Assembly (NCBI RefSeq): GCF_965228805.1
Contig: NZ_CBDDIE010000003.1
Coordinates: 2,604,001-2,668,000 of the forward strand
Source of the DNA: JASBTN01 sp965228805
Lineage (GTDB): Bacteria; Pseudomonadota; Alphaproteobacteria; Rhodobacterales; Rhodobacteraceae
Length of the DNA stretch: 64,000 bases
Direction: 5' to 3'
Part shown: positions 1 to 8,659 of the stretch, one piece after another
Layout of the letters: each line of letters starts with the position of its first letter
How positions within the stretch are numbered: the first letter of the stretch is position 1
Notes under the pieces: generated by a model
Seen by the model: the letters and a program-made list of their open reading frames with translations, nothing else
What the model was told of the DNA's origin: nothing
Databases searched by the model: none
Position numbers and translations under genes: made by a program

Positions 1-833
1 TGCACGCCTTGGCGGTGGATGGCGATTTCGACGATTGCCAGGCCCGCCTGAAGGACATGTTCAACGATTTCGACTTCCGCGACGGTGTGAAACTGGCCGG
101 CGTGAACTCGATCAACTGGGCGCGGGTGCTGGCCCAGGTCGTATATTACTTCACCTCCGCCGTGGCCCTGGGCGCACCGCATCGCAAGGTCAGCTTCACC
201 GTGCCCACCGGCAACTTCGGCGACATCTTCGCGGGCTACATCGCCAAGAAGATGGGCCTGCCGATCGACCGCCTGGTGATTGCCACCAACCAGAACGACA
301 TCCTGCACCGCACGATGGAGACCTCGGCCTATACCAAGGGCGACGTGACCCCGTCGATCTCGCCGTCGATGGACATCCAGGTCAGCTCCAACTTCGAACG
401 CGCGCTGTTCGACGCCTACGGGCGCGACGGCGCCGCCGTGGCCGGTCAGATGGAGGACCTTAAATCTGGCGGGTTCCAGGTCAGCCAGGGCGCGATGGAA
501 TTCCTGCGCGAACAGTTCGACAGTGGCCGCGCCTCGGAAGAGGAAACCAAGGCGCAGATCGCGGCCAGCTTCAAGGCCACCGGTCAGGTCATCTGCCCCC
601 ATGGCGCCATCGGCGTGAAGGTTGCCGAAGAGCATCTGGGTGACAGCCCGATGATCACGCTGGCCACCGCCCACCCGGCGAAATTCCCCGCCGCCGTCAA
701 GGAGGCCTGCGGCCAGGATACGCCGCTGCCCGGCCACATGGCCGACCTGTTTGATCGCGAGGAACGCGTGACCCGCGTCGCCAACGACCTGGGCGCGCTG
801 GAAGCCCTCATTCGGGAACGGACCGGCAATTGA
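1..833 (+). CDS. thrC: Threonine synthase, 3' part (5' end outside window)
   Basis: PLP enzyme that converts O-phosphohomoserine to threonine and phosphate, the last step of threonine synthesis in the cytoplasm. The reading frame is open from the left edge (first full codon at base 3), so the N-terminal part with the PLP lysine is missing. Family-typical segments present are SINWARVLAQVVYYF, the phosphate-binding PTGNFGDIFAGY block and a C-terminal TAHPAKFPAAV block. The stop TGA overlaps the TTG start of the M16 peptidase, which suggests translational coupling. The product is a confident call from these motifs. Confidence 0.95.
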   Translation, partial: HALAVDGDFDDCQARLKDMFNDFDFRDGVKLAGVNSINWARVLAQVVYYFTSAVALGAPHRKVSFTVPTGNFGDIFAGYIAKKMGLPIDRLVIATNQNDILHRTMETSAYTKGDVTPSISPSMDIQVSSNFERALFDAYGRDGAAVAGQMEDLKSGGFQVSQGAMEFLREQFDSGRASEEETKAQIAASFKATGQVICPHGAIGVKVAEEHLGDSPMITLATAHPAKFPAAVKEACGQDTPLPGHMADLFDREERVTRVANDLGALEALIRERTGN

Positions 834-2092
834 GCGTGAAATTCGATACTCTGCCCAACGGGTTCCGTGTGGTCACGGAGCCCATGGCGGGCCTGGAAAG
901 CGCCTCCATCGGTATCTGGGTCACCGCCGGCGGACGGCACGAGACCGAGGCCCAGAATGGCATCGCCCATTTTCTGGAGCACATGGCCTTCAAGGGCACC
1001 CGGCGCCGTTCGGCGCTGCAGATTGCCGAGGCGATCGAGGACGTGGGCGGCTATATCAACGCCTATACCTCGCGCGAGGTCACGGCCTATTACGCCCGCG
1101 TTCTGAAGGACGACGTGGCGCTGGCCTTCGATGTGATCTCGGACATCGTGCTGAACCCGGTCTTTGACCCGAACGAGATCGAGATTGAACGCGGCGTGAT
1201 CCTGCAGGAGATCGGCCAGGCGCTCGATACCCCCGATGACGTGGTCTTCGACTGGTTGCAGGAGGTCGCCTTTCCCGACCAGCCCATGGGTCGCACCATC
1301 CTGGGCCCGGCGGAACGCGTGCAGGGATTTTCGCGCGATGATCTGGCGGCTTTTGTTGCCAGCCACTATGGGCCGGAACGGCTGATCCTGTCCGCCGCAG
1401 GTGCCGTCGACCACGATCAAATCATGCGTCTGGCCGAGGAAACCTTTGGCCACCTCAAACGCGGCGGCGACACCGTGCTGCAACCGGCGGGTTTCGCCTC
1501 CGGCGCACGTACGGAAATTCGCGGGTTGGAGCAGGTGCATTTCACCCTGGGCCTGGAAAGCCCCGGCTACCGCGACGACGCGATTTTCACCGCGCAGATC
1601 TATGGCAACGCGCTGGGGGGTGGCATGTCCTCCCGCCTGTTCCAGGAAGTGCGCGAGAAACGCGGGCTGTGCTATTCGATTTTCGCCCAGACCGGCGCCT
1701 ATTCGGACACAGGGATGACGACGATCTATGCGGGCACCTCTGGTGAACAGATCGGCGAGCTGGCCGAAATCACCCTGTCCGAACTGAAACGCGCCGCCGA
1801 GGATATGTCGGAGGCCGAGGTCGCCCGGGCCCGCGCCCAGATGAAGGCGGGGCTGCTCATGGGGCTGGAAAGTCCGTCCAATCGCGCCGAACGGCTGGCC
1901 CGTCTGGTGGCGATCTGGGACCGTGTCCCGCCGCTGGAGGAAACCGTGGCCAAGATCGACGCAGTCGGCGTGTCCGACGTGCGTGACTTCGCCGCCAACC
2001 TGATTTCACCGGGCGCGGCGGCGCTGGCGATCTATGGCCCGGCGCAGAATGCGCCCAGCCTGGAGGACATCCGCGCGAGGTTGGTCGCCTGA
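830..2092 (+). CDS. M16 family zinc metallopeptidase (processing-peptidase-like)
   Basis: Predicted zinc protease of the pitrilysin/insulinase clan, 420 residues, single-chain bacterial form related to mitochondrial processing peptidase beta. The inverted zinc motif HFLEH is at residues 47-51, and the third ligand is Glu127, exactly 76 residues after the second His as in the family. A glycine-rich GGGMSSRLFQEVREKRGLCYS segment marks the second half-domain. No signal peptide is seen, so it is probably cytoplasmic. The start is TTG at 830, inside the thrC stop. It is followed by a GNAT gene with a one-base overlap, so thrC, this gene and the GNAT form one operon. The substrate is unknown. Confidence 0.93.
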   Translation: MSVKFDTLPNGFRVVTEPMAGLESASIGIWVTAGGRHETEAQNGIAHFLEHMAFKGTRRRSALQIAEAIEDVGGYINAYTSREVTAYYARVLKDDVALAFDVISDIVLNPVFDPNEIEIERGVILQEIGQALDTPDDVVFDWLQEVAFPDQPMGRTILGPAERVQGFSRDDLAAFVASHYGPERLILSAAGAVDHDQIMRLAEETFGHLKRGGDTVLQPAGFASGARTEIRGLEQVHFTLGLESPGYRDDAIFTAQIYGNALGGGMSSRLFQEVREKRGLCYSIFAQTGAYSDTGMTTIYAGTSGEQIGELAEITLSELKRAAEDMSEAEVARARAQMKAGLLMGLESPSNRAERLARLVAIWDRVPPLEETVAKIDAVGVSDVRDFAANLISPGAAALAIYGPAQNAPSLEDIRARLVA

Positions 2093-2679
2093 TGGTGCTG
2101 GGACGCGGTCGCAAGTTGAAGATCGAGACCGAGCGCATGACCCTGCGCCCGCCCGCCCATGGCGATTATCGCGCCTGGGCGGCGCTGCGCAATGCGAGCC
2201 GCGATTTCCTGTCGCCCTGGGAGCCCACCTGGGCCGCCGACCACCTGACGCGCAAGAGCTTTACCAACCGGGTCTACTGGGCCAACCGCTCGATCGCGGC
2301 TGGCACTGCGGTGCCGCTGTTCATGATCCGCCGGTCTGACCAGGTGCTACTGGGGGCGATCACGCTTGATAACATCCGCCGTGGGCCGTCGCAGGCGGGC
2401 ACGCTGGGCTATTGGGTCGGGGAAGTGCACGCGCGCAAGGGCTATATGCGCGAGGCGTTGGAGGCGATGGTGCACCACGCCTTTACCGAACTCGACCTGT
2501 CCCGGCTGGAGGCCGGCTGCCTGCCCGAAAACACCCCCTCGCGTGGGGCGCTGGAAAAGGTCGGCTTCAAATACGAGGGCGTCGCGCAGAGCTACCTGCA
2601 GATCAACGGCCGCTGGCGCAACCACGTGCTCTACGCCAACCTGCGCGCGGACCGGCGTGGGCGGACCACGGTGGGGTAA
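2092..2679 (+). CDS. GNAT N-acetyltransferase, RimJ/RimL type
   Basis: Predicted acetyl-CoA-dependent N-acetyltransferase of 195 residues, similar in layout to RimJ/RimL enzymes that acetylate ribosomal protein N-termini. Seen features are the early ETERMTLRPPAHGDYRAWAALR block, LGAITLDNIRRG, a GYWVGEVHARKGYMREAL region that fits the acetyl-CoA loop, and LEAGCLPENTPSRGALEKVGFKYEG near the C-terminus, which is typical of RimJ-like members. The start ATG shares one base with the stop of the M16 gene. The substrate is inferred only from family resemblance; it could be a ribosomal or a small-molecule acetylase. Confidence 0.9.
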   Translation: MVLGRGRKLKIETERMTLRPPAHGDYRAWAALRNASRDFLSPWEPTWAADHLTRKSFTNRVYWANRSIAAGTAVPLFMIRRSDQVLLGAITLDNIRRGPSQAGTLGYWVGEVHARKGYMREALEAMVHHAFTELDLSRLEAGCLPENTPSRGALEKVGFKYEGVAQSYLQINGRWRNHVLYANLRADRRGRTTVG

Positions 2680-2722
2680 GGCTGAAGCTGATACCGTCCA
2701 CCTCTTTTCGGCTGAGGACTAA

Positions 2723-2865
2723 GCAGCGGGGCGGCGCCCCACCCTGGGTGGGCGCGTTTGCAACCTGAATTTGATGCAATCGCCCCGTCCCACCCGAGAC
2801 TTCAATGTAGGCTGAAACGTCGCAATGCGCCCTCCCGTGGGGAGGGTCGGGCGCCGCCCCGCTGC
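2723..2865. repeat. 143-bp intergenic element with 23-bp terminal inverted repeats (MITE-like)
   Basis: Left end GCAGCGGGGCGGCGCCC (2723-2739) is repeated as its exact reverse complement at 2849-2865. Extending the arms to 23 bp gives one mismatch (both then read ACCCT inward), and imperfect pairing continues further in. It fills most of the 287-bp gap between the GNAT gene and the metallo-beta-lactamase-fold gene, and no gene is visible inside. No clear target-site duplication is seen. The left arm also contains a small hairpin GGCGCCCCACCC-TGGGTGGGCGC (about 2734-2756) that could end transcription of the thrC operon. Confidence 0.7.
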
Positions 2866-2966
2866 ACGGTGCGTGATAATTGTCTTCGCTTACGCTCGAT
2901 GCACGTCACTCCCCCACCTCACGCATCCCTGAACAAAACTCCCGCAAAACATGCTATCCTGTCCCC

Positions 2967-3776
2967 ATGCTGCGCTGGATCCTCCTTTTCGTGACCCTTG
3001 CAAGCGCGGGATTGGCGCAGGAGCGCCGCCCGAGCCATTGCATCGCCTTGGCCGATCAGTCGCCGCCGGAGACCCTGCTACGCGCCTCCTTCCGCGACCC
3101 GGTCGCCCAGGACCACGTGCGCATCACCTATATCGATCACTCGATGTTCCTGATCCAGGGACCGGAGGGCACCAGCGTGGTGACCGATTACGCGGGCTAC
3201 CTGGGCCCCGTCACCTTCGTGCCCACCGCGGTCACCATGAACAACGCGCATTCCACGCATTTCACCCTCTTCCCGCCGGAGGAGATCCAGCATGTCCTGG
3301 AAGGCTGGGGCACCGCAGATTTCCCGCAGGATCATCACCTCGACCTTGGTGACATGCTGATCCGCAACGTGCACACCGACACGCGCGGCGGTGCGGGTGG
3401 GCGGCGCGAAAACGGCAATTCGATCTTCGTCTTCGAGGTCGCAGGGCTCTGCATCGGCCACCTGGGCCACCTGCACCACGAACCGACCCTGGACCAATAC
3501 GCCGCGATCGGCAGGCTGGACGTGGTCATGGCAGCGGTGGATGGTGGCATGACGCTGGACCACGCGACCATGGTCAAGGTCATGCAGCGGTTCCGCGCCC
3601 GGGTGGTACTGCCGATGCACTGGTTCGGTCGCTCGACCTTGGACATCTTCCTGTCCGACATGACGCCGGAGTTCGCGGTGAAACGTGAAGGCGCCAACAG
3701 CATGACCCTGTCGCTGCGCACCCTGCCGCGCGACCCGACCGTGGTCGTGCTGGAACCCCAGTTCCTGTCCCCCTGA
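2967..3776 (+). CDS. Exported MBL-fold (metallo-beta-lactamase superfamily) hydrolase
   Basis: 269-residue protein with an N-terminal signal peptide (MLRWILLFVTLASAGLAQE) and the order of segments found in UlaG-like MBL-fold hydrolases: ITYIDHSMFLIQGPEGTSVVTDYAG, a His-containing NNAHSTHF, GHLGHLHHEP, and a late MAAVDGG...VVLPMHWFG block. These His residues are plausible metal ligands, although the textbook HxHxDH motif is not present as such. ATG 2967 is chosen because it starts the signal peptide; the frame is open upstream to 2880. The substrate is unknown. It stands alone, followed within 10-40 bases by the FAD oxidase gene. Confidence 0.8.
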   Translation: MLRWILLFVTLASAGLAQERRPSHCIALADQSPPETLLRASFRDPVAQDHVRITYIDHSMFLIQGPEGTSVVTDYAGYLGPVTFVPTAVTMNNAHSTHFTLFPPEEIQHVLEGWGTADFPQDHHLDLGDMLIRNVHTDTRGGAGGRRENGNSIFVFEVAGLCIGHLGHLHHEPTLDQYAAIGRLDVVMAAVDGGMTLDHATMVKVMQRFRARVVLPMHWFGRSTLDIFLSDMTPEFAVKREGANSMTLSLRTLPRDPTVVVLEPQFLSP

Positions 3777-3786
3777 GCCCCTTGCC

Positions 3787-5241
3787 ATGACCCGGCCCCC
3801 GTGCCATGCCGAGGGCATGAGCACCTTGAACCCGGCCACCGGCCCCTTCGAACAGACCCTGCGCGCGCGCCTGCCCGAGGCGGCGTTTCGCCCGCTTACC
3901 CCCGCCTACCTCGAAGAGCCGCGCGGATTGTTCAAAGGGCAGGACGGTCTGCTGGTGGCGCCGCGCACGGTGGACGAGGTCGCCACTGTGATCCGCGCCT
4001 GTGCCGAGGCCCGCGTGGGTGTCGTGCCCTATGGCGGCGGCACCGGGCTGGTCGGTGGGCAGGTGCAACCTAACGGTCCGGCCCCCGTGATTCTGTCGAC
4101 CGAACGCCTCAAGGACATCCGCGCCGTGCACCCGTCCGAGAACGTGCTGGTCGCCGAGGCCGGCGCGACACTGGCGGATGTCCAGCAGGCCGCCGCAGAC
4201 GTCGACCGTCTGTTCCCGCTCTCGCTTGCCTCCGAGGGCTCCTGTCGCATCGGCGGCACACTTGCGACCAACGCGGGCGGGGTGAACGTGCTGCGTTACG
4301 GCACCGCGCGGGAGCTGTGCCTGGGTCTGGAGGCGGTGCTGCCCGATGGCTCCATCTGGCACGGGCTGAAACGGCTGCGCAAAGACAACACCGGCTATGA
4401 TCTGCGCGACCTGCTCTGCGGCGCCGAGGGGACGCTGGGCGTGATCACCGCCGCCTCTCTGCGGCTGTTCCCACGGCCTGAATCGGTGGGCACCGCGCTG
4501 CTGGTTGTGCCCAACCCCTCCGCCGCCCTCGACCTGTTGGCGCTGGCGGGCAGCCGGTTGGGCGGGGGCATCTCGGCCTTCGAACTGATCTCCGGCACCG
4601 GCATGGGGTTCCTCGCGGAAACCGACTGCCCCGCCCGTGCGCCTTTCGCGGACCTGCCCGGTTGGGCGGTACTGATCGAACTGGGCCTGGGGGCAGGGCA
4701 GGCGGCCGAGGCGGAACTGCTGGCCCTGTTCGAGGCCGCCCTGGACGCAGGCCTCAGCTCCGATGGCGTCATCGCCCAAAGCGAGGCGCAGCGCGCGGCC
4801 CTTTGGCAAATGCGCGAGGAAATCCCCGAGGCAAACCGCCGCCTCGGCTCGGTCAGCTCCCACGACATTTCCCTACCCTTGAGCGTGATCCCCGAATTCC
4901 TGACCCGCGCGGGCGCACTGGTCGCGGACCTCGGCCCCTTCCGCGTGAACGCCTTCGGCCACCTGGGCGACGGCAATCTGCATTACAACGTCTTCCCACC
5001 CAAGGGCCGCACGAAAGCCGAGTTCGCCCACCTCCGCGCCGAGGTGGCCGAGGCGGTCTATACCCTGGTCCACGAATACGACGGGTCGTTCAGCGCCGAA
5101 CACGGTGTGGGGCGCCTGAAGGTTGGCGACCTCGAGCGCTTCGGAGACCCGGCAAAACTCGCCGCCATGCGCGCGATCAAACAGGCGCTGGATCCCCACG
5201 GCATCATGAACCCCGGCGCGGTGCTGCGTCAGGGGGTATAG
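3787..5241 (+). CDS. FAD-linked oxidase, D-2-hydroxyacid dehydrogenase type
   Basis: Flavoenzyme of the FAD-binding type 4 (VAO/PCMH) family with a C-terminal FAD-oxidase domain, 484 residues, similar to GlcD, D-lactate and D-2-hydroxyglutarate dehydrogenases. The FAD pyrophosphate loop PYGGGTGLVGG is at residues 81-91, followed by SLASEGSCRIGGTLATNAGG, LLCGAEGTLGVITAA, and the C-terminal HLGDGNLHYNVFPP and FSAEHGVGRLK signatures. It probably oxidises a D-2-hydroxyacid to a 2-oxoacid and passes electrons to an acceptor. ATG 3817 is an alternative start. Its 3' end overlaps the convergent DUF1444 gene by 13 bases. The exact substrate cannot be told from sequence. Confidence 0.9.
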   Translation: MTRPPCHAEGMSTLNPATGPFEQTLRARLPEAAFRPLTPAYLEEPRGLFKGQDGLLVAPRTVDEVATVIRACAEARVGVVPYGGGTGLVGGQVQPNGPAPVILSTERLKDIRAVHPSENVLVAEAGATLADVQQAAADVDRLFPLSLASEGSCRIGGTLATNAGGVNVLRYGTARELCLGLEAVLPDGSIWHGLKRLRKDNTGYDLRDLLCGAEGTLGVITAASLRLFPRPESVGTALLVVPNPSAALDLLALAGSRLGGGISAFELISGTGMGFLAETDCPARAPFADLPGWAVLIELGLGAGQAAEAELLALFEAALDAGLSSDGVIAQSEAQRAALWQMREEIPEANRRLGSVSSHDISLPLSVIPEFLTRAGALVADLGPFRVNAFGHLGDGNLHYNVFPPKGRTKAEFAHLRAEVAEAVYTLVHEYDGSFSAEHGVGRLKVGDLERFGDPAKLAAMRAIKQALDPHGIMNPGAVLRQGV

Positions 5242-6068
5242 ACCTGCCAGCCGTCTTCGGTCCATTCCAGCAGGGTTTCCGAGAGAGGATTTGACAGCTC
5301 GTTCCTGGTCCTGGTGACAAGGGAAACAAGGTACTCGACACCGCCTGGAATGTCTGCATCTGTATAGATCAATGTATCCTGAGAGGGCGCCATTGCTACA
5401 ACCCTCCCAATCCTGCCATCAATGTCACGCCAGAAGGTTTCATCTAGTAACAGGCTGGTGTCATACACCCCGTCCAAGCTGACAATGGTCAAACCGAACA
5501 GGCCGCCTTGGAACTCGACCCTGCGTTCTGCGTATCTACGCAGGTTGTTAATTGCCAGGGAACGGAGGTCTTTGGGAGACGTCGCAATCTGGGCGACATG
5601 GCTTCGAGATGGGAACGCCATCCTGGTTGGCAAATCTTGAGCGTAAACTGCAACAAGCCCACCTGGGAATGGGTGGGTAAGCAAATCGCGATTACTTTCC
5701 TGTTCATTTAGGAAATCCAATCGGCGAAGAACCGGAAGAATGGTTAGCGGATCAAGCTCTTGCGGGGGAGGCAGAGGATTCGCGTAAAGTGTCACGAGTA
5801 CTTCACGCTCTGCTTGGGTCTTTGCTTCCAGCAGGCGACGATGAAGATTTCCGCCGAATATTCGCCCCTCGACACCATTATGTTCGCCGGCCATTCGAAA
5901 TGCGACCGAGCGATCTCTTGGCGACACCCAGGCGAACTCAACGTCTGGACGAATGTTAACGGCGACGCGTAACCGGTGTAGTGTTCCCTCAATCGGGTCT
6001 GGGCCTTGTGCATCTGCGAGAACCGGTGTGGACAGCAGAAACAGGGTGAACAGGAAACGGGCAAGCAT
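5229..6068 (-). CDS. Exported DUF1444 (YtpQ-like) protein
   Basis: 279-residue protein with a clear signal peptide (MLARFLFTLFLLSTPVLA). The C-terminal half matches the pattern I know from DUF1444/YtpQ proteins: PFPGGLVAVYAQDLPTRMAF, DLRSLAINNLRR, LDGVYDTSLLLDE, VVAMAPSQDTLIYTD and a closing WTEDGWQVY. The function of the family is not established. The start at 6068 has a ribosome site (ATAGGA, 7 bases away) and begins the signal peptide, unlike the upstream in-frame ATG at 6089. Base composition is noticeably less GC-rich than in the neighbours, hinting at acquisition. Overlaps the convergent FAD oxidase. Confidence 0.75.
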   Translation of the reverse strand: MLARFLFTLFLLSTPVLADAQGPDPIEGTLHRLRVAVNIRPDVEFAWVSPRDRSVAFRMAGEHNGVEGRIFGGNLHRRLLEAKTQAEREVLVTLYANPLPPPQELDPLTILPVLRRLDFLNEQESNRDLLTHPFPGGLVAVYAQDLPTRMAFPSRSHVAQIATSPKDLRSLAINNLRRYAERRVEFQGGLFGLTIVSLDGVYDTSLLLDETFWRDIDGRIGRVVAMAPSQDTLIYTDADIPGGVEYLVSLVTRTRNELSNPLSETLLEWTEDGWQVYTP

Positions 6069-6121
6069 GAGAAATCCTATTTTCCCCATGCTTGCCGGAA
6101 ATCATATGTCAGAGCAATCCC

Positions 6122-6781
6122 TTACCCAAGATACCGGAAGTTCCGCACATGCGCGGGCACCTCGACCCCCGGCAGATTGCACGGGTCGGGGATGGGCGGC
6201 AGGGTGCGGGTTTCCACCGGGATCACACCGGCCCAGATCGGCAGGGTGTAATCCGCGTCATCGTCCACCGGCGGGCCGGTACGCACCTTGGCCGAGGCCT
6301 CGGTGATCGGCAGGGACAGCACCGTGGTGCCCTTGATGTCCTGGGCGTGGTCCGGGCGCAGGGTGTCGGTGCTGCCGGGAAAGAGCGTCTCCAGCATCCC
6401 GGCCAGTTTGGCTGGCTTGTCTTCGTCCCGCACCAGCGCGGCCCGGCCGAACAGCATGACGGAGCGCGAGTTGACCGAGTGGTGAAAGCCCGAGCGTGCC
6501 ATGACGAACCCGTCTAGGATCGACACGGTCACGCAGACCTCGGCCCCCTTGGAGGCACGGATCGCCCGGCTGGCCGAGGAGCCGTGCCAATAGATGTGAT
6601 CGCCCTCGCGCCATTGCAGCGTCGGCGTGACATAGGGTTTGCCGTCAATGACATAGCCGACGTTGCACATGGGCTGCGCGTCCAGGATCGCGTCGATGGT
6701 CGCACGGTCGAAGGCGCCCCGTTCATGAGCGCGGCGCAGGCGGGTGCGGTCGGTTTTTGCAAGCGTGTCGGGCTGGGTCAT
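6122..6781 (-). CDS. Pyridoxamine 5'-phosphate oxidase-family FMN-binding protein
   Basis: 219-residue protein of the split-barrel flavin-binding fold (PNPOx-like, nitroimidazole-resistance/flavin-nucleotide-binding type). Seen segments: NVGYVIDGKPYVTPTLQWREGDHIYWHGSSASRAIRAS, then VCVTVSILDGFVMARSGFHHSVNSRSVMLFG, which fits FMN phosphate contacts. A good ribosome site (AAGGAGG) precedes the ATG. It probably binds FMN or another flavin; it lacks features to call it true PdxH. It stands alone on the minus strand, about 50 bases upstream of the DUF1444 gene, so co-transcription is possible. Confidence 0.82.
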   Translation of the reverse strand: MTQPDTLAKTDRTRLRRAHERGAFDRATIDAILDAQPMCNVGYVIDGKPYVTPTLQWREGDHIYWHGSSASRAIRASKGAEVCVTVSILDGFVMARSGFHHSVNSRSVMLFGRAALVRDEDKPAKLAGMLETLFPGSTDTLRPDHAQDIKGTTVLSLPITEASAKVRTGPPVDDDADYTLPIWAGVIPVETRTLPPIPDPCNLPGVEVPAHVRNFRYLG

Positions 6782-6888
6782 TCTGGCCTCCTTGGTCTTT
6801 CTCTTGGGAATGCCAAGTGGGCGGATCTATTGGAATGTCCAAAATCGGAAAATCACCACAGACCAATCTTAAGGGGCAGATGTGAAAA

Positions 6889-6915
6889 CGCCCCGCCCTG
6901 GGTGGGGACGGGGCG
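6889..6915 (-). terminator. Rho-independent terminator downstream of apt
   Basis: On the minus strand the sequence CGCCCCG...CGGGGCG forms a GC-rich stem with an inner CCCACCC/GGG pairing and is followed directly by TTTTC. It lies about 100 bases past the apt stop. The rest of the 231-bp gap 6782-7012 shows nothing further. Confidence 0.6.
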
Positions 6916-7012
6916 TGTCACAAAGTCGGTGCCTTGTGCACAAGCAGCGCCTGCTCCCGACAGGCTCAGGCAGAATAGGGGCAAGACCTTAAGGGAAGGT
7001 TCACGCGGGCCC

Positions 7013-7552
7013 TCAAAGCCCCTCGAACTCGCACAGGATATGCACGTCCATGCCCATGTCTTCGAGCTTCTTGCGCCCGCCCAGCTCCGGCAGGTCGACG
7101 ACGAAGGTACAGCCGACGATCTCGCCGCCCAGCCGTTCGATCAGCTTGATGCCGGCCTCGGCGGTGCCGCCGGTGGCCAGAAGGTCATCGACCACCAGCA
7201 CTTTCTCGCCCGGCTGGATCGCATCGTCATGGATCTCCATCACTGCCTCGCCATATTCCAGCGTATAGGCCTGGGACAGCGTCGCGCCGGGCAGCTTGCC
7301 CTTCTTGCGAATGGGCACGAAGCCCAGGGTCAGCTGGTGCGCGATCGCGCCGCCGAGGATGAAGCCGCGCGCCTCCAGCCCCACGACCTTGTCAATCCGC
7401 ATGCCCGCGTAAGGGTGCAGCAATTGGTCGATCGCCATGCGCAACCCCCGCGGGTCGGCAAAGAGCGTGGTGACATCACGAAACAGGATGCCCTCGTGGG
7501 GGAAGTCGACGATGGTGCGGATATAGTCGCGCACCTCTTTCTTCGTGTTCAT
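7013..7552 (-). CDS. apt: Adenine phosphoribosyltransferase
   Basis: Salvage enzyme that joins adenine and PRPP to give AMP and pyrophosphate. 179 residues, the normal length. The PRPP-binding motif VLVVDDLLATGGT is at residues 118-130, and GLEARGFILG and IRKKGKLPG are family landmarks. A ribosome site GGAGG precedes the ATG. It lies 86 bases downstream of mtnP on the same strand. The pair makes sense because MtnP releases adenine from methylthioadenosine and Apt recaptures it. Very likely one transcript ending at the hairpin near 6900. Confidence 0.97.
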   Translation of the reverse strand: MNTKKEVRDYIRTIVDFPHEGILFRDVTTLFADPRGLRMAIDQLLHPYAGMRIDKVVGLEARGFILGGAIAHQLTLGFVPIRKKGKLPGATLSQAYTLEYGEAVMEIHDDAIQPGEKVLVVDDLLATGGTAEAGIKLIERLGGEIVGCTFVVDLPELGGRKKLEDMGMDVHILCEFEGL

Positions 7553-7638
7553 CGGGGCCTCCGGTTCCGTCCCGTTTCAGTCCGGCTCCGGTTTGGCCCA
7601 TGTGACGCGCCCACGCAAGGGGCGCGTAGCCGCAGGGG

Positions 7639-8508
7639 TCAGAGAACCCGCCCGGCCACCACGTCCAGTTTCGCCAGCAGCGCCGGGTCACGCTTGTCAG
7701 GCGCGGTGAGGATGGCAAACTCCAGCGCCCGGTCGCAACCGTGTTCGCAGGGCGTACGGTCGGCGCCCAGCAGGGCGGGCAGGCGGCTGACCAGGGCGCG
7801 GCCCTTGTCGGCATTGCCGGTGAGCGTCGCGATGATCTGGTTGATGTCGACCTCGCCATGGTCCGGGTGCCAGCTGTCATAATCGGTGATCATGGCCACG
7901 CTCGCGTAACACAGCTCCGCCTCGCGGGCCAGTTTCGCCTCCGGCATGTTGGTCATGCCGATCACGTCGCAGCCCCAGCTTTCGCGGTAGACCTTGCTTT
8001 CGGCGACCGAGCTGAACTGCGGTCCTTCCATAGCCAAATATGTCCCGCCCTTGTGCACGGTGATCCCGGCGTCCTTGGCGGCGGTGTGGCAGGCGTCGGA
8101 CAGGCGCGGGCAGGTCGGGTGGGCGACCGAAACATGGGCCACACAACCGGTGCCGAAGAAACTTTTCTCACGTGCAAAAGTCCGGTCAATGAACTGATCC
8201 ACTACGACAAAATCACCCGGCGCCATTTCCTCGCGGAAGCTGCCACAGGCCGAGACGCTGATCACGTCCGTGACGCCCAACCGCTTCAGCGCGTCGATAT
8301 TGGCGCGGTAGGGCACGGTGGTCGGCGAATGTACATGGCCACGCCCGTGACGCGGCAGAAAGGCCATTTTGACGCCATTCAACGTGCCGGTCAGGATTTG
8401 ATCCGACGGCGCCCCCCAGGGGCTATCGACATCCACCCAGGTCGCCCCCTCCAGCCCGTCGATCTCATACAGGCCCGAGCCGCCGATTACCCCGATCATC
8501 GTGTCCAT
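7639..8508 (-). CDS. mtnP: S-methyl-5'-thioadenosine phosphorylase
   Basis: Phosphorolyses methylthioadenosine, the by-product of polyamine and related synthesis, to adenine and 5-methylthioribose-1-phosphate. 289 residues. Family features: IGVIGGSGLYEIDGL at the N-terminus, PRHGRGHVHSPTTVPYRANIDALK, the phosphate/base region SVSACGSFREEMAPGDFVVVDQFIDRT, AMEGPQFSSVAESKVYR, and IGMTNMPEAKLAREAELCYASVAMITDYDSW. The substrate choice over purine nucleoside phosphorylase rests on these long matches and on the neighbouring apt. RBS GAGAGGA is well placed. Confidence 0.95.
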   Translation of the reverse strand: MDTMIGVIGGSGLYEIDGLEGATWVDVDSPWGAPSDQILTGTLNGVKMAFLPRHGRGHVHSPTTVPYRANIDALKRLGVTDVISVSACGSFREEMAPGDFVVVDQFIDRTFAREKSFFGTGCVAHVSVAHPTCPRLSDACHTAAKDAGITVHKGGTYLAMEGPQFSSVAESKVYRESWGCDVIGMTNMPEAKLAREAELCYASVAMITDYDSWHPDHGEVDINQIIATLTGNADKGRALVSRLPALLGADRTPCEHGCDRALEFAILTAPDKRDPALLAKLDVVAGRVL

Positions 8509-8659
8509 GTGACGTCCTCTCGTTTGGAATTGCCGCCAATTTGAGCCAGAGCCCGCCGAGAGTAAACCGAGGAACTTGGTCTGTTGCCCATTAAAGGTTA
8601 GCGTCCCTGGTAAGGATCTTGAATGTCAGGTCAATTTTTAAGTGGATTGGGAGGAAAGT

